From SG8-39 sp032125995 (GTDB lineage Bacteria > Pseudomonadota > Gammaproteobacteria > Burkholderiales > SG8-39): 14,443 nucleotides of DNA. The position numbers and the translations under genes were made by a program. The number at the start of each line of letters is the position of its first letter. Position 1 is the first letter of the stretch. The notes below the pieces were generated by a model. That model saw nothing but the letters and a program-made list of their open reading frames with translations, did no database searches and was not told where the DNA came from. The stretch covers positions 1-14,443 of the forward strand of contig JAQBBQ010000057.1 in the NCBI GenBank assembly GCA_032125995.1. Direction: 5' to 3'. Shown piece by piece: positions 7,429 through 14,259 of the stretch.

Positions 7429-9119
7429 ACGCGCCTGCGAACCCGATGGCCGAACCGATCGCCCCCGAGATCACGCTCGCGGCGCGCAGTGCGGCGACGG
7501 CGAGCCGCCGCCGCCTGGTCGACGTGCTCGAGGAACAGCTTGCGCTCGACCCCGATGCCTTCACCGCGCGGCTCGGCGCGACCATGCGCGTGCCCGTGCT
7601 GCGCATCGACGAATTGCGCGGCGCGGCGCCGGCGTTCGACCTGCTGCCGTTCAGCGAGTGCGCGCAGCGCGGCTGCGCGCTGCTGCGCGCACCGAGCGGC
7701 GAGCTCGTGCTCGCCACCGACGATCCCTTCTCCGCCGAGCTCGCGGCCTGGGCCGAAGAGCGCGTTGCGGCGCCGTTCGCCTGGCGGCTGGTCCACCGCG
7801 GCGACCTGGTGGCCTTCCTCGCGGCACACGAGGAAACGCTGCAGGCGCTGGACAGCGTCCAGGCCGAGGTCGGCGGGTCCGGCGAAGCGCAGGGGCGCGT
7901 CGAAGATCTTTCGATCAAGGCGATTAGCGACGAGACGAGCGACGTCGTGCGCCTGGTGCGCTCGACCCTGCGCGACGCGCTCAAGATCGGCGCCAGCGAC
8001 GTGCACCTCGAGAACGTTGCCGCCGGCCTCGTGATCAAGTTTCGCATCGACGGCATCCTGTCGCAGATCAAGCTGATCCAGGATACGCAGCAGGCCGAGC
8101 AGGCCATCGCGCGCGTCAAGGTGCTCGCCGAGCTGGATGTCACCGAACGGCGCGTGCCACAGGACGGACGCTTCAAGGCGCTCGACCACGGCCGCGCGGT
8201 CGACTTCCGCGTCTCCATCATGCCGAGCATTCATGGCGAGGACGCGGTGGTGCGCGTGCTCGACAAGCAGTCGCTCTACGAGACCACGCAGCAGCAGCTC
8301 TCGCTCGATTCGCTCGGCTTCGGGCCCGACGATGTCCGCGTGCTGCGGCGGCTGTCGAACGAGCCCTACGGCATGCTGCTCGTCACCGGGCCGACCGGCA
8401 GCGGCAAGACCACCACGCTGTATGCCGCGATCAGCGAAATCAACAACGGCCAGGACAAGATCGTGACGATCGAGGATCCGGTCGAGTACCAGCTGCCGGG
8501 GGTGCTGCAGATCCCGGTGAACGAGAAGAAGGGTCTAACCTTCGCCCGCGGCCTGCGCTCGATCCTGCGCCACGACCCGGACAAGATCATGGTCGGCGAG
8601 ATCCGCGATGCGGAGACGGCGAACATCGCCGTACAGTCCGCGCTCACCGGCCATCTGGTCTTGACGACGGTGCACGCGAACAACGTATTCGACGTCATCG
8701 GCCGCTTCATGCACATGAACGTCGACCTCTACAGCTTCGTCTCGGCCTTGAATGCGATCCTTGCCCAGCGTCTTGTGCGGCTGGTCTGCCCGCACTGCGC
8801 CGAGGACGTCACGCCGGACGCGGCGCTGTTGCGCGAGTCCGGGCTCGACACGGCGGCAACGCAGGGGTTCCGCTTCCGCGCCGGCCGCGGCTGTCGCGAG
8901 TGCCGCGGCGCAGGCTTCAAGGGGCGCAAGGCGATCGCCGAGCTGCTGATCCTGAACGATGACATCCGCGAACTCATCGCCCAGCGCGCCCCGCCGCGGC
9001 AAATCAAGCAGGCCGCGCAGGCCAACGGCACGCGCTTCCTGCGCGAAGCGGCGTTCGAGGCGGTAAAAGCCGGTGAAACCACACTCCAGGAGATCAACCG
9101 TGTCACGTTTGTGGCGTGA
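7425..9119 (+). CDS. gspE: Secretion ATPase, GspE/PilB family
   Basis: 564-residue cytoplasmic hexameric ATPase that powers pseudopilus assembly. The N-terminal domain (about 1-150) is divergent, as usual. The second domain contains the Arg-rich loop region SDVHLEN...FRIDG. Walker A is GPTGSGKT at 322-329, the Asp box IEDPVEY at about 349-355, Walker B IMVGEIRDAE at 388-397, and the His box LTGHLVLTTVHAN at 407-419. A zinc-binding tetracysteine motif is complete (Cys455, Cys458, Cys490, Cys493), as in GspE/PilB rather than PilT. All catalytic elements look intact. It starts in the ATGA overlap with gspF, and its end overlaps the next gene by 20 bases. Confidence 0.95.
   Translation: MNAPANPMAEPIAPEITLAARSAATASRRRLVDVLEEQLALDPDAFTARLGATMRVPVLRIDELRGAAPAFDLLPFSECAQRGCALLRAPSGELVLATDDPFSAELAAWAEERVAAPFAWRLVHRGDLVAFLAAHEETLQALDSVQAEVGGSGEAQGRVEDLSIKAISDETSDVVRLVRSTLRDALKIGASDVHLENVAAGLVIKFRIDGILSQIKLIQDTQQAEQAIARVKVLAELDVTERRVPQDGRFKALDHGRAVDFRVSIMPSIHGEDAVVRVLDKQSLYETTQQQLSLDSLGFGPDDVRVLRRLSNEPYGMLLVTGPTGSGKTTTLYAAISEINNGQDKIVTIEDPVEYQLPGVLQIPVNEKKGLTFARGLRSILRHDPDKIMVGEIRDAETANIAVQSALTGHLVLTTVHANNVFDVIGRFMHMNVDLYSFVSALNAILAQRLVRLVCPHCAEDVTPDAALLRESGLDTAATQGFRFRAGRGCRECRGAGFKGRKAIAELLILNDDIRELIAQRAPPRQIKQAAQANGTRFLREAAFEAVKAGETTLQEINRVTFVA
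9088..9092 (+). promoter_or_regulatory. Ribosome binding site deciding the PilM/GspL-like start
   Basis: AGGAG inside the end of gspE, 7 bases before the GTG at 9100. It favours GTG 9100 over the in-frame GTG at 9073. Confidence 0.6.
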
Positions 9120-9942
9120 TCGCCTGCTGATATCGCTCGAGCCCGGCGCGGTCGCGCTGGTCCGCGTGGCGGGCCGCCTTCGCCCGCGCGTCATCACCAA
9201 GCAGGTCATCGAAGTCGATCCCGCAGTCGGGCAGGCGCCCTGGACGGGCGCAGTCGCGACGCTCGCGGCGGCGCTCGAGCCGCTGCGCAGCGCGCGCGTC
9301 GACGCCACGATCGTGCTCTCCAACCATTTCGTGCGCTACGCGATCATCAAGCCTGATGCGGCGCTCGCCAGTCCTGCGGAAGAGCTTGGCCTCGCGCGAT
9401 TCCAGTTCGGCCGCATCTATGGCGAGCGTGCGAAAGGCTGGGACGTTCGCCTGAGTGCGGCGCGGCGCCGCGCGCCGCGGCTCGCCAGCGCAGTCGACAC
9501 GGGGCTCATTGCGGCGATCGGCGCCTGCTTTGCGCGCGGCGCGAAGGCGCGCCTCGTCTCGGTGCAGCCCTACCTGATGTCGGCGTTCAACCGCTGGCGC
9601 GCATCGATGGCGCAGGGCGACGGGTGGCTGCTGCTGATCGAGCCGCAGCAGGCCTGTCTGGCGATGATCGCATCGCGCGGCTGGGCGGCGGTGCAGACCT
9701 TGCGTGGCGCGTATTCCACACCCGAGGACTGGGCCACACTGCTCGATCGCGAGCGGCTGCGCACCGACGGTGTCGAACTCGAGGCCGCGACGCGCAGCGT
9801 GCATGTGCATGCACCCGCCGGCGTCAAGGTCGTCGCGGGCGAGACGCAGGGCTGGACGATGCGCGGCCTCAGCCTGCCGCCGCTGGACGGGTTCCTACCG
9901 CGCGAAGAGGCGCGATTTGCGATGGCGCTCACCGCACGATGA
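9100..9942 (+). CDS. PilM/GspL-like cytoplasmic scaffold protein
   Basis: 280-residue protein with no membrane segment or signal peptide. The N-terminus (LISLEPGAVALVRVAG) and the segment DATIVLSNHFVRYAIIKPD resemble the first strands and phosphate-region strand of the actin-like fold of PilM and of the GspL cytoplasmic domain. The rest is divergent, with LLLIEPQQACLAMIASRGW as a probable strand pair in the second half. In the family this protein links the ATPase to the membrane partners PilN/PilO (or GspL's own membrane part and GspM). Here the cytoplasmic and membrane parts are separate genes, as in type IV pili. The start is GTG 9100 because of the AGGAG site. It overlaps gspE by 20 bases and the next gene by four (ATGA). 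The family assignment rests on fold-level features and gene order, so it is moderately sure. Confidence 0.7.
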   Translation: MSRLWRDRLLISLEPGAVALVRVAGRLRPRVITKQVIEVDPAVGQAPWTGAVATLAAALEPLRSARVDATIVLSNHFVRYAIIKPDAALASPAEELGLARFQFGRIYGERAKGWDVRLSAARRRAPRLASAVDTGLIAAIGACFARGAKARLVSVQPYLMSAFNRWRASMAQGDGWLLLIEPQQACLAMIASRGWAAVQTLRGAYSTPEDWATLLDRERLRTDGVELEAATRSVHVHAPAGVKVVAGETQGWTMRGLSLPPLDGFLPREEARFAMALTAR

Positions 9943-10463
9943 GTCCGCGGCGCCTCGAGCTCGACTATGTCGCGCCGACCCGCAGGCCGCGGACGCTCGG
10001 CCTGCTGGTGCTCGCGATCGGCCTCGCCACTGCGGCGACGCTCGTCGAGCGCTATCGCGTGGCAAGCATCGAGCTGCAAGGGCTCGAGACCGGACGCGCC
10101 TTGCCGGGCGCGGAACGCAGTGCGCTGCGCGCCCGCTCGCCGCAGACGCTCGACGCGGAGGCAAAACAGGTCGAATCGACGCTGCGCCAACTCGCGCTAC
10201 CCTGGGGCACCATCATCGAGAGCGTCGAGAATGCAAGCACCAGTGACGTTGCCATCCTGCAGCTGCAGCCCGACGCCCAGCAGGGTCAGCTGCGGCTCGG
10301 CGCCGAGGCCCGCACGCAGCAGGCGATGCTCGATTACCTGCGGCGGCTGGCGGCGGCAAGAGGCCTCGCCGACGTGCACGTGGTGAGCCATCAGGTGCAG
10401 GTCGAAGACCCGTATCACCCGGTGCGCTTCACCGTGCAGGCCTCGCTCAAGGGACTGCCGTGA
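9939..10463 (+). CDS. PilN-like inner-membrane protein
   Basis: 174-residue protein with a short cytoplasmic N-terminus (MSPRRLELDYVAPTRRPR) and one membrane segment at about residues 20-38 (LGLLVLAIGLATAATLVE). A coiled-coil-like stretch follows, then a small periplasmic domain containing VAILQLQPDAQQGQLRLGAEA and a C-terminal VRFTVQASLK. This is the PilN/GspL periplasmic arrangement: a ferredoxin-like fold after one transmembrane helix. The short N-terminal motif that PilN uses to bind PilM (INLLPWR type) is not present; LELDYVAP sits in its place and may be the equivalent in this system. It starts in the ATGA overlap with the PilM-like gene and ends in a GTGA overlap with the next one. I recall homologues named 'secretion system X transmembrane protein 1'. 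Confidence 0.7.
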   Translation: MSPRRLELDYVAPTRRPRTLGLLVLAIGLATAATLVERYRVASIELQGLETGRALPGAERSALRARSPQTLDAEAKQVESTLRQLALPWGTIIESVENASTSDVAILQLQPDAQQGQLRLGAEARTQQAMLDYLRRLAAARGLADVHVVSHQVQVEDPYHPVRFTVQASLKGLP

Positions 10464-10999
10464 ACCGCCTGAACGAGATCCTCGGCCGGCTCGGCACCTT
10501 CGGCGTGCTGGGCATCGGCGTGTTGTTCTTTTGCCTGCCGTTCTATTTTTCGGCCTTGCGCCCCGCCGAGCACGCCGTGGCCGCGCAGCAGGACACCGCC
10601 GAGCGGCTGCGCAGTCGCGGGCCGTTCCGCGCCGTGGCCATCGACGACCGCGCCGACGACCTGCTGCGCTTCTACGCCCTGCTCCCCCCGCTCGAGCAGT
10701 TGCCCGCAGCGCTGGGGCAGGTCTATGCCCTCGCCCAAGCGGCAAAGCTCGAGCTGAAGCAGGGCGAGTACCGCCTCGACGGGCGCGGCACGGGTCCCGT
10801 CGCTTACCGCATCACGCTGCCGATCCGCGGCAGTTACGCGCAGGTCCGCGCATTCCTCGATGCCGTGCTGCGCGAGATGCCGCTGGCGTCGGTGGATGCG
10901 CTGCGCTTCGAGCGCAGGAAGGCCGCCGAGGCACAGCTCGACGCACAGATCCGTTTGACGCTGCATTTCCGGCCGCGCGGCGATGGCAGCCAAGGCTAA
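10460..10999 (+). CDS. PilO/GspM-like inner-membrane protein
   Basis: 179-residue protein starting at GTG 10460, within a four-base overlap with the PilN-like gene. A membrane helix at about residues 13-33 (FGVLGIGVLFFCLPFYFSAL) is followed by a helical stretch with Glu/Gln/Arg. The periplasmic domain ends in RITLPIRGSYAQVRAFLDAV and LRFERRKAAEAQLDAQIRL. The pattern 'LP..G.Y..v..Fl..l' followed by a 'LRF.R' strand is typical of PilO and GspM. It should pair with the PilN-like protein and bridge to the GspC/PilP-like protein. The stop lies four bases before the preferred secretin start. Confidence 0.75.
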   Translation: MNRLNEILGRLGTFGVLGIGVLFFCLPFYFSALRPAEHAVAAQQDTAERLRSRGPFRAVAIDDRADDLLRFYALLPPLEQLPAALGQVYALAQAAKLELKQGEYRLDGRGTGPVAYRITLPIRGSYAQVRAFLDAVLREMPLASVDALRFERRKAAEAQLDAQIRLTLHFRPRGDGSQG

Positions 11000-11003
11000 G
11001 GCG

Positions 11004-11858
11004 ATGAAACCACGCCGCGCATCTGCGGGATCCGTCATCGCGCGGCTCGCGCTCTGCCTGCTGCTCGGCGCCTGCGCGACCTACACCGTCATCGACGACG
11101 CACGCCAGCTCTTCGGCGAGGGCCGCGGTGAGGAAGCCCTCGCCATGCTCGACAAGGCGGCGCAGGAAGTCGACGCCGATCCCGCGGTGCGCAGTGAATT
11201 CAACCGGCAGCGCGATCTGCTCACGGTGCAGTGGCTCAGCCAGGCCGAGGCCCTGCGCCAGGCCAGCCAGTTCCAGTCCGCCGCCCTCCTGTACCAGCGC
11301 GTCCTCAAGTACGACGCCGAGAATTCGCGGGCCCGCACCGGCCTGGCGCAGATGGAACTCGAGCAGCGCCACCGCACGCAGGTCGCGCAGGCGGAGAAGC
11401 TGTTCGCCGCCGGCCGATACGGTGAGGCGCAGGCGCTGCTGCGTCCGCTGCTGGCCGAGAACCCGGCGCAGCGCGAGGCCCTGCGGCTGCAGCGCCGCAT
11501 CGACGACAAGCTGACCCCGTCGGCACTCGCCGACGTGCAGCTCAAACCGTCTTCCAGCCGGCCGATTTCGCTCGAGCTGCGCGATGTCACCCTGCGCTCC
11601 GTGTTCGAAGTGCTGTCGCGCACCTACGGCATCAATATCGTCCTCGACAAGGACGTCAAGGCCGACCAGCGCACCAATATCGCGCTGCGCGAGGCGACGT
11701 TCGAGGAGGCGGTGCGGCTGGTCGTGATGACCAATCAGCTCGAGCAGAAGATCGCCAGCAGCAGCACCCTGGTCGTGTTCCCGAATACGCCGGCGAAGCG
11801 GCGCGAGTACCAGGATCTCGTCGTCAAGAGCTTCTATCTCGCCAACGCCGACGTCTAG
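11004..11858 (+). CDS. Secretin 5' fragment: lipoprotein signal, TPRs and N0 domain
   Basis: The part of the secretin gene before the TAG at 11856-11858: 284 residues with a lipid-attachment Cys24, TPR-like repeats and an N0/STN-type domain. If translated and stable, this would be a periplasmic lipoprotein able to contact the GspC/PilP-like partner but unable to form a pore. An alternative in-frame ATG at 10983 has no ribosome site. Confidence 0.65.
   Translation: MKPRRASAGSVIARLALCLLLGACATYTVIDDARQLFGEGRGEEALAMLDKAAQEVDADPAVRSEFNRQRDLLTVQWLSQAEALRQASQFQSAALLYQRVLKYDAENSRARTGLAQMELEQRHRTQVAQAEKLFAAGRYGEAQALLRPLLAENPAQREALRLQRRIDDKLTPSALADVQLKPSSSRPISLELRDVTLRSVFEVLSRTYGINIVLDKDVKADQRTNIALREATFEEAVRLVVMTNQLEQKIASSSTLVVFPNTPAKRREYQDLVVKSFYLANADV
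11856..11858 (+). other. In-frame amber codon inside the secretin gene
   Basis: TAG between NADV and QTANMIR. AAG, CAG or GAG would each give it by one substitution; Lys is my expectation from related secretins. No insertion or deletion accompanies it. Confidence 0.85.
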
Positions 11859-11870
11859 CAGACCGCGAAC

Positions 11871-12896
11871 ATGATCCGCGCGGTGGTCAAGACGCGCGAC
11901 ATCTTCGTCGACGAAAAGATCAACCTGCTCGTCATCCGCGACACGCCCGAAGCGGTGCGCATGGCCGAGCGGCTGATCGCGGCGCAGGACCTCGCCGAGC
12001 CCGAAGTGATGCTCGAAGTCGAGGTGCTCGAGGTCTCGGTCACCCGTCTGACCGAGCTGGGCCTGAAGTACCCGGACACGATCGCCTTGGCCGTGCAGGG
12101 CGCCGCCGGCGTGCCCGGCGTGTTGTCGCTGAACGAATTTCTCAATTTCAACTCGAACCTGGCGCAGGTGGTGTTTCCCAACCCGGCCTTCCTGCTCTCG
12201 CTGAAGCAGCAGGACGGCAGCACCAGCGTGCTCGCCAACCCCAGAATTCGCGTCAAGAATCGGGAAAAGGCCAAGATCCACATCGGCGACCGGGTGCCGG
12301 TGATTACCACCACCGCGGCCGCCACCGGCGGCTTCGTGTCGGAAACGGTGACCTATCTCGACGTCGGTCTCAAGCTCGAGGTCGAGCCGATCATCTACCT
12401 GGAGGACGAGGTCGGCATCAAAGTCGCCCTGGAAGTAAGCCGCATCGTGCGCGAGATACGCAGCACCTCCGGCACCCTCGTCTACCAGATCGGCACGCGC
12501 ACCGCGAGCACCCTGCTGCGGCTGCGCGACGGCGAGACCCAGGTCCTTGCAGGTCTCATCAGCGACGAGGATCGGCGCGGCGCAGACCGCGTACCGGGCC
12601 TCGGCGAGCTGCCGACCCTGGGGCGGCTGTTTTCCTCGCAGCGGGACGAACAGCTCAAGACCCAACTCGTGCTCCTGATCACGCCGCGGATCGTGCGCAC
12701 GCTGGCACGGCCCGCTGCGCACACGGTCGAGTTCTCGGCGCGGGATACGGAAGCCGCCGCGCCGCACGTGACGCGCCCTGCCCCGGCCCGCGTCAGGCCG
12801 CCTCCCCCGGCGGCGCCTGCCCCGGCGGCGCCCGCGGGCAACGAAATGCGCCCGTTCGGCGGCGTCGTTACGCCCGGGAATTCGCCGCAGCAATGA
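11871..12896 (+). CDS. Secretin 3' fragment: N1-like domain and pore-forming secretin core
   Basis: Open frame after the amber codon, starting at ATG 11871, 12 bases downstream; 341 residues. It holds the N1-type segment (KINLLVIRDTPEAVRMAERL), the membrane-inserting core with NPRIRVKNREKAKIHIGDRVPV, and the VPGLGELPTLGRLF signature. It has no signal peptide and no good ribosome site, so a product restarted here would stay in the cytoplasm. It is listed because the reading frame is intact; it is best read as part of the single interrupted gene. Confidence 0.6.
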   Translation: MIRAVVKTRDIFVDEKINLLVIRDTPEAVRMAERLIAAQDLAEPEVMLEVEVLEVSVTRLTELGLKYPDTIALAVQGAAGVPGVLSLNEFLNFNSNLAQVVFPNPAFLLSLKQQDGSTSVLANPRIRVKNREKAKIHIGDRVPVITTTAAATGGFVSETVTYLDVGLKLEVEPIIYLEDEVGIKVALEVSRIVREIRSTSGTLVYQIGTRTASTLLRLRDGETQVLAGLISDEDRRGADRVPGLGELPTLGRLFSSQRDEQLKTQLVLLITPRIVRTLARPAAHTVEFSARDTEAAAPHVTRPAPARVRPPPPAAPAPAAPAGNEMRPFGGVVTPGNSPQQ

Positions 12897-13387
12897 GCGG
12901 GGCTGTCGCAGCGGTGCGCCGCGCTCGCGGATTCACCCTCATTGAGCTCGTCATCACGGTGGCGATCGTCGCCATCCTCGCCAGCGTCGCCATGCCGCTG
13001 AACGAACTCGTTGTGCAGCGCGCCAGGGAACAAGACCTGTGCCGCGCGCTGCGCGACATTCGCGAAGCCATCGACCGCTACAAGCAGGCCTCCGACGACG
13101 GCCGCATCCTGAAGATCATCGGCGAATCGGGATATCCGAAGCGACTCGAGGATCTCGTCGCCGGCGTCGAGGACGAGAAGAGCCCGCGCAAGGAACGCAT
13201 CTATTTTCTGCGCCGCATCCCGCGCGATCCGTTGGCGACCGAAGCCGACCTTGCGCCCGCAGCCACCTGGGGCAAGCGCAGCTACGCCAGCCCGCCCGAT
13301 GCGCCGAGGGAAGGCGACGACGTGTTCGACGTGATCTCGCTCGCGACGGGCACCGGCATCAACGGCCGGCCCTACCGGGAATGGTGA
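12893..13387 (+). CDS. Pseudopilin, GspG-like 2
   Basis: 164-residue precursor. A 13-residue leader ending RRARG is cut before FTLIELVITVAIVAILAS, with Glu5 present. The mature part begins with a helix (DLCRALRDIREAIDRYKQ) and then RILKIIGESGYPKRLEDL and a RIPRDPL motif. It ends FDVISLATGTGINGRPYREW. It lacks the calcium-binding loop of the major GspG. The ending 'FDV.S...G..G..Y.EW' is shared with the next gene, which suggests duplication. It starts in the ATGA overlap with the secretin stop. Probably a pseudopilus subunit, either a minor one or a second GspG-like component. Confidence 0.88.
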   Translation: MSGAVAAVRRARGFTLIELVITVAIVAILASVAMPLNELVVQRAREQDLCRALRDIREAIDRYKQASDDGRILKIIGESGYPKRLEDLVAGVEDEKSPRKERIYFLRRIPRDPLATEADLAPAATWGKRSYASPPDAPREGDDVFDVISLATGTGINGRPYREW

Positions 13388-13758
13388 CGCGCAGGCAAGG
13401 CTTTACCCTCATCGAGTTGCTCGTCGTCCTGGCGATCATCGCAACGCTGCTGCTGGTCGCCGTGCCGCGCTACTTCTCCAGCCACGACCGGGCGAAAGAG
13501 GCGGTCCTCAAGGAGAACCTCTACCAGCTGCGCGACGCCATGAGCAAGTACTACGCCGACAAGGGCAAATACGTGGAATCCATCGAGGCGCTGGCGAGCG
13601 AGAAGTACCTGCGCAAGGTGCCGGTCGATCCGATCACCGAAAGCGCGACGACCTGGGTGGTGGTGCCGCCCGAGGACCCGCAGAAAGGCGGCGTGTTCGA
13701 CGTTCGCAGCGGCGCGCAAGGCCAGGCGAGCGACGGCACCCTGTACAGCGAGTGGTGA
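13381..13758 (+). CDS. Pseudopilin, GspG-like 3
   Basis: 125-residue precursor with a very short leader (MVTRRQG) before FTLIELLVVLAIIATLLLVA, Glu5 present. The mature part contains ENLYQLRDAMSKYYADKGKY, a KVPVDPI motif and the ending FDVRSGAQGQASDGTLYSEW. The ATG at 13381 overlaps the previous gene by seven bases; the GTG at 13384 (GTGA overlap) is equally plausible and shortens the leader by one residue. No calcium-binding loop is seen. It is close in plan to the preceding pseudopilin. Confidence 0.88.
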   Translation: MVTRRQGFTLIELLVVLAIIATLLLVAVPRYFSSHDRAKEAVLKENLYQLRDAMSKYYADKGKYVESIEALASEKYLRKVPVDPITESATTWVVVPPEDPQKGGVFDVRSGAQGQASDGTLYSEW

Positions 13759-14246
13759 TGCGACGCGCCGCTGGCTTTACCTATCTCACGATCCTGTTCG
13801 TCGTCGCGCTCATGGGCCTGGGGCTCGCGCTCGTCGGCGAGGTCTGGCATACCGCTGCAGTACGCGAGCGCGAAGTGGCACTGCTCCACGTCGGCGAGCA
13901 ATACCGCAAGGCGATCGAGCGCTATGTCCTCGCTGGTCCGCGCCAGTACCCGCGCGCGCTGGAAGACCTGCTCAAGGACCCGCGCAAGCCCGGCAGCGAG
14001 CGCTACCTGCGAAGGCTTTACCCTGATCCGATCACCAACAACGACGACTGGGGCCTGGTCAAGGCGCCCGACGGCGGCGTCATGGGCGTATACAGCCGGT
14101 CGGAAAACAAGCCGATCAAAGTCGCGCGCTTTCGGCTCACGCAGGCGGCGTTCGAAGGCGCCGAGAAGTACGCCGACTGGAAGTTCGTTTTCGTTCCCGT
14201 TGCACCATCGACTGGATCGAAGTCTGCGGCGCAAATCAACCGATAG
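13758..14246 (+). CDS. Pseudopilin-like protein lacking Glu5, terminal gene of the operon
   Basis: 162-residue protein with leader MRRAAG followed by FTYLTILFVVALMGLGLALVG. The cleavage site is intact, but mature position 5 is Thr, not Glu. In type II systems the minor pseudopilin GspK also lacks Glu5 and caps the tip. The rest keeps the pseudopilin plan: helix ALLHVGEQYRKAIERYV, PRALEDLLKDPRKPG, RLYPDPITNNDDWGLV, and a C-terminal region without a GspG calcium loop. It starts with ATG 13758, overlapping the previous TGA by one base; in-frame GTGs at 13752 and 13755 are also possible. The TAG stop is 13 bases from the stop of the opposing dihydrolipoamide dehydrogenase gene. A tip or initiator role is inferred from the missing Glu. 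Confidence 0.82.
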   Translation: MRRAAGFTYLTILFVVALMGLGLALVGEVWHTAAVREREVALLHVGEQYRKAIERYVLAGPRQYPRALEDLLKDPRKPGSERYLRRLYPDPITNNDDWGLVKAPDGGVMGVYSRSENKPIKVARFRLTQAAFEGAEKYADWKFVFVPVAPSTGSKSAAQINR

Positions 14247-14259
14247 AAATCACGGTCGA

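Larger units (their letters stand above)
11004..12896 (+). pseudogene. gspD: Secretin GspD, TPR-lipoprotein type, interrupted by an in-frame TAG
   Basis: Outer-membrane channel of the system; 630 codons counting the internal stop. Residues 1-24 form a lipoprotein signal with lipobox LGAC (Cys24). Three or so TPR-like helical pairs follow at about 30-165, including a hairpin starting AEALRQASQFQSAALLYQRV. An N0-like domain lies at about 180-250 (SLELRDVTLRSVFEVLSRTYGINIV). The N1 domain begins around codon 275 (SFYLANADV-stop-QTANMIR), and the secretin core at about 385-575 carries the family signature VPGLGELPTLGRLF at 12591-12632. A Pro/Ala-rich tail ends the protein. Codon 285 (11856-11858) is TAG; the flanking sequence stays in one frame and reads as normal secretin, so one base change explains it. 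I chose ATG 11004, with an AAGG-type site and an adjacent signal, over ATG 10983. The stop overlaps the next gene by four bases. Read as is, no full secretin is made; a sequencing error or readthrough is possible. Confidence 0.8.

Noticed and set aside
11856..11858. TAG recoded as a sense codon throughout the genome
   Set aside because: Three other genes in the window end in TAG at the expected place.
10812..12893. 693-codon open frame on the minus strand opposite the secretin gene
   Set aside because: Long and uninterrupted where the secretin has a stop, but its product is Arg/Gly/Ala/His-rich with no recognisable domain. The plus strand has clear secretin motifs. High GC makes such antisense frames common.
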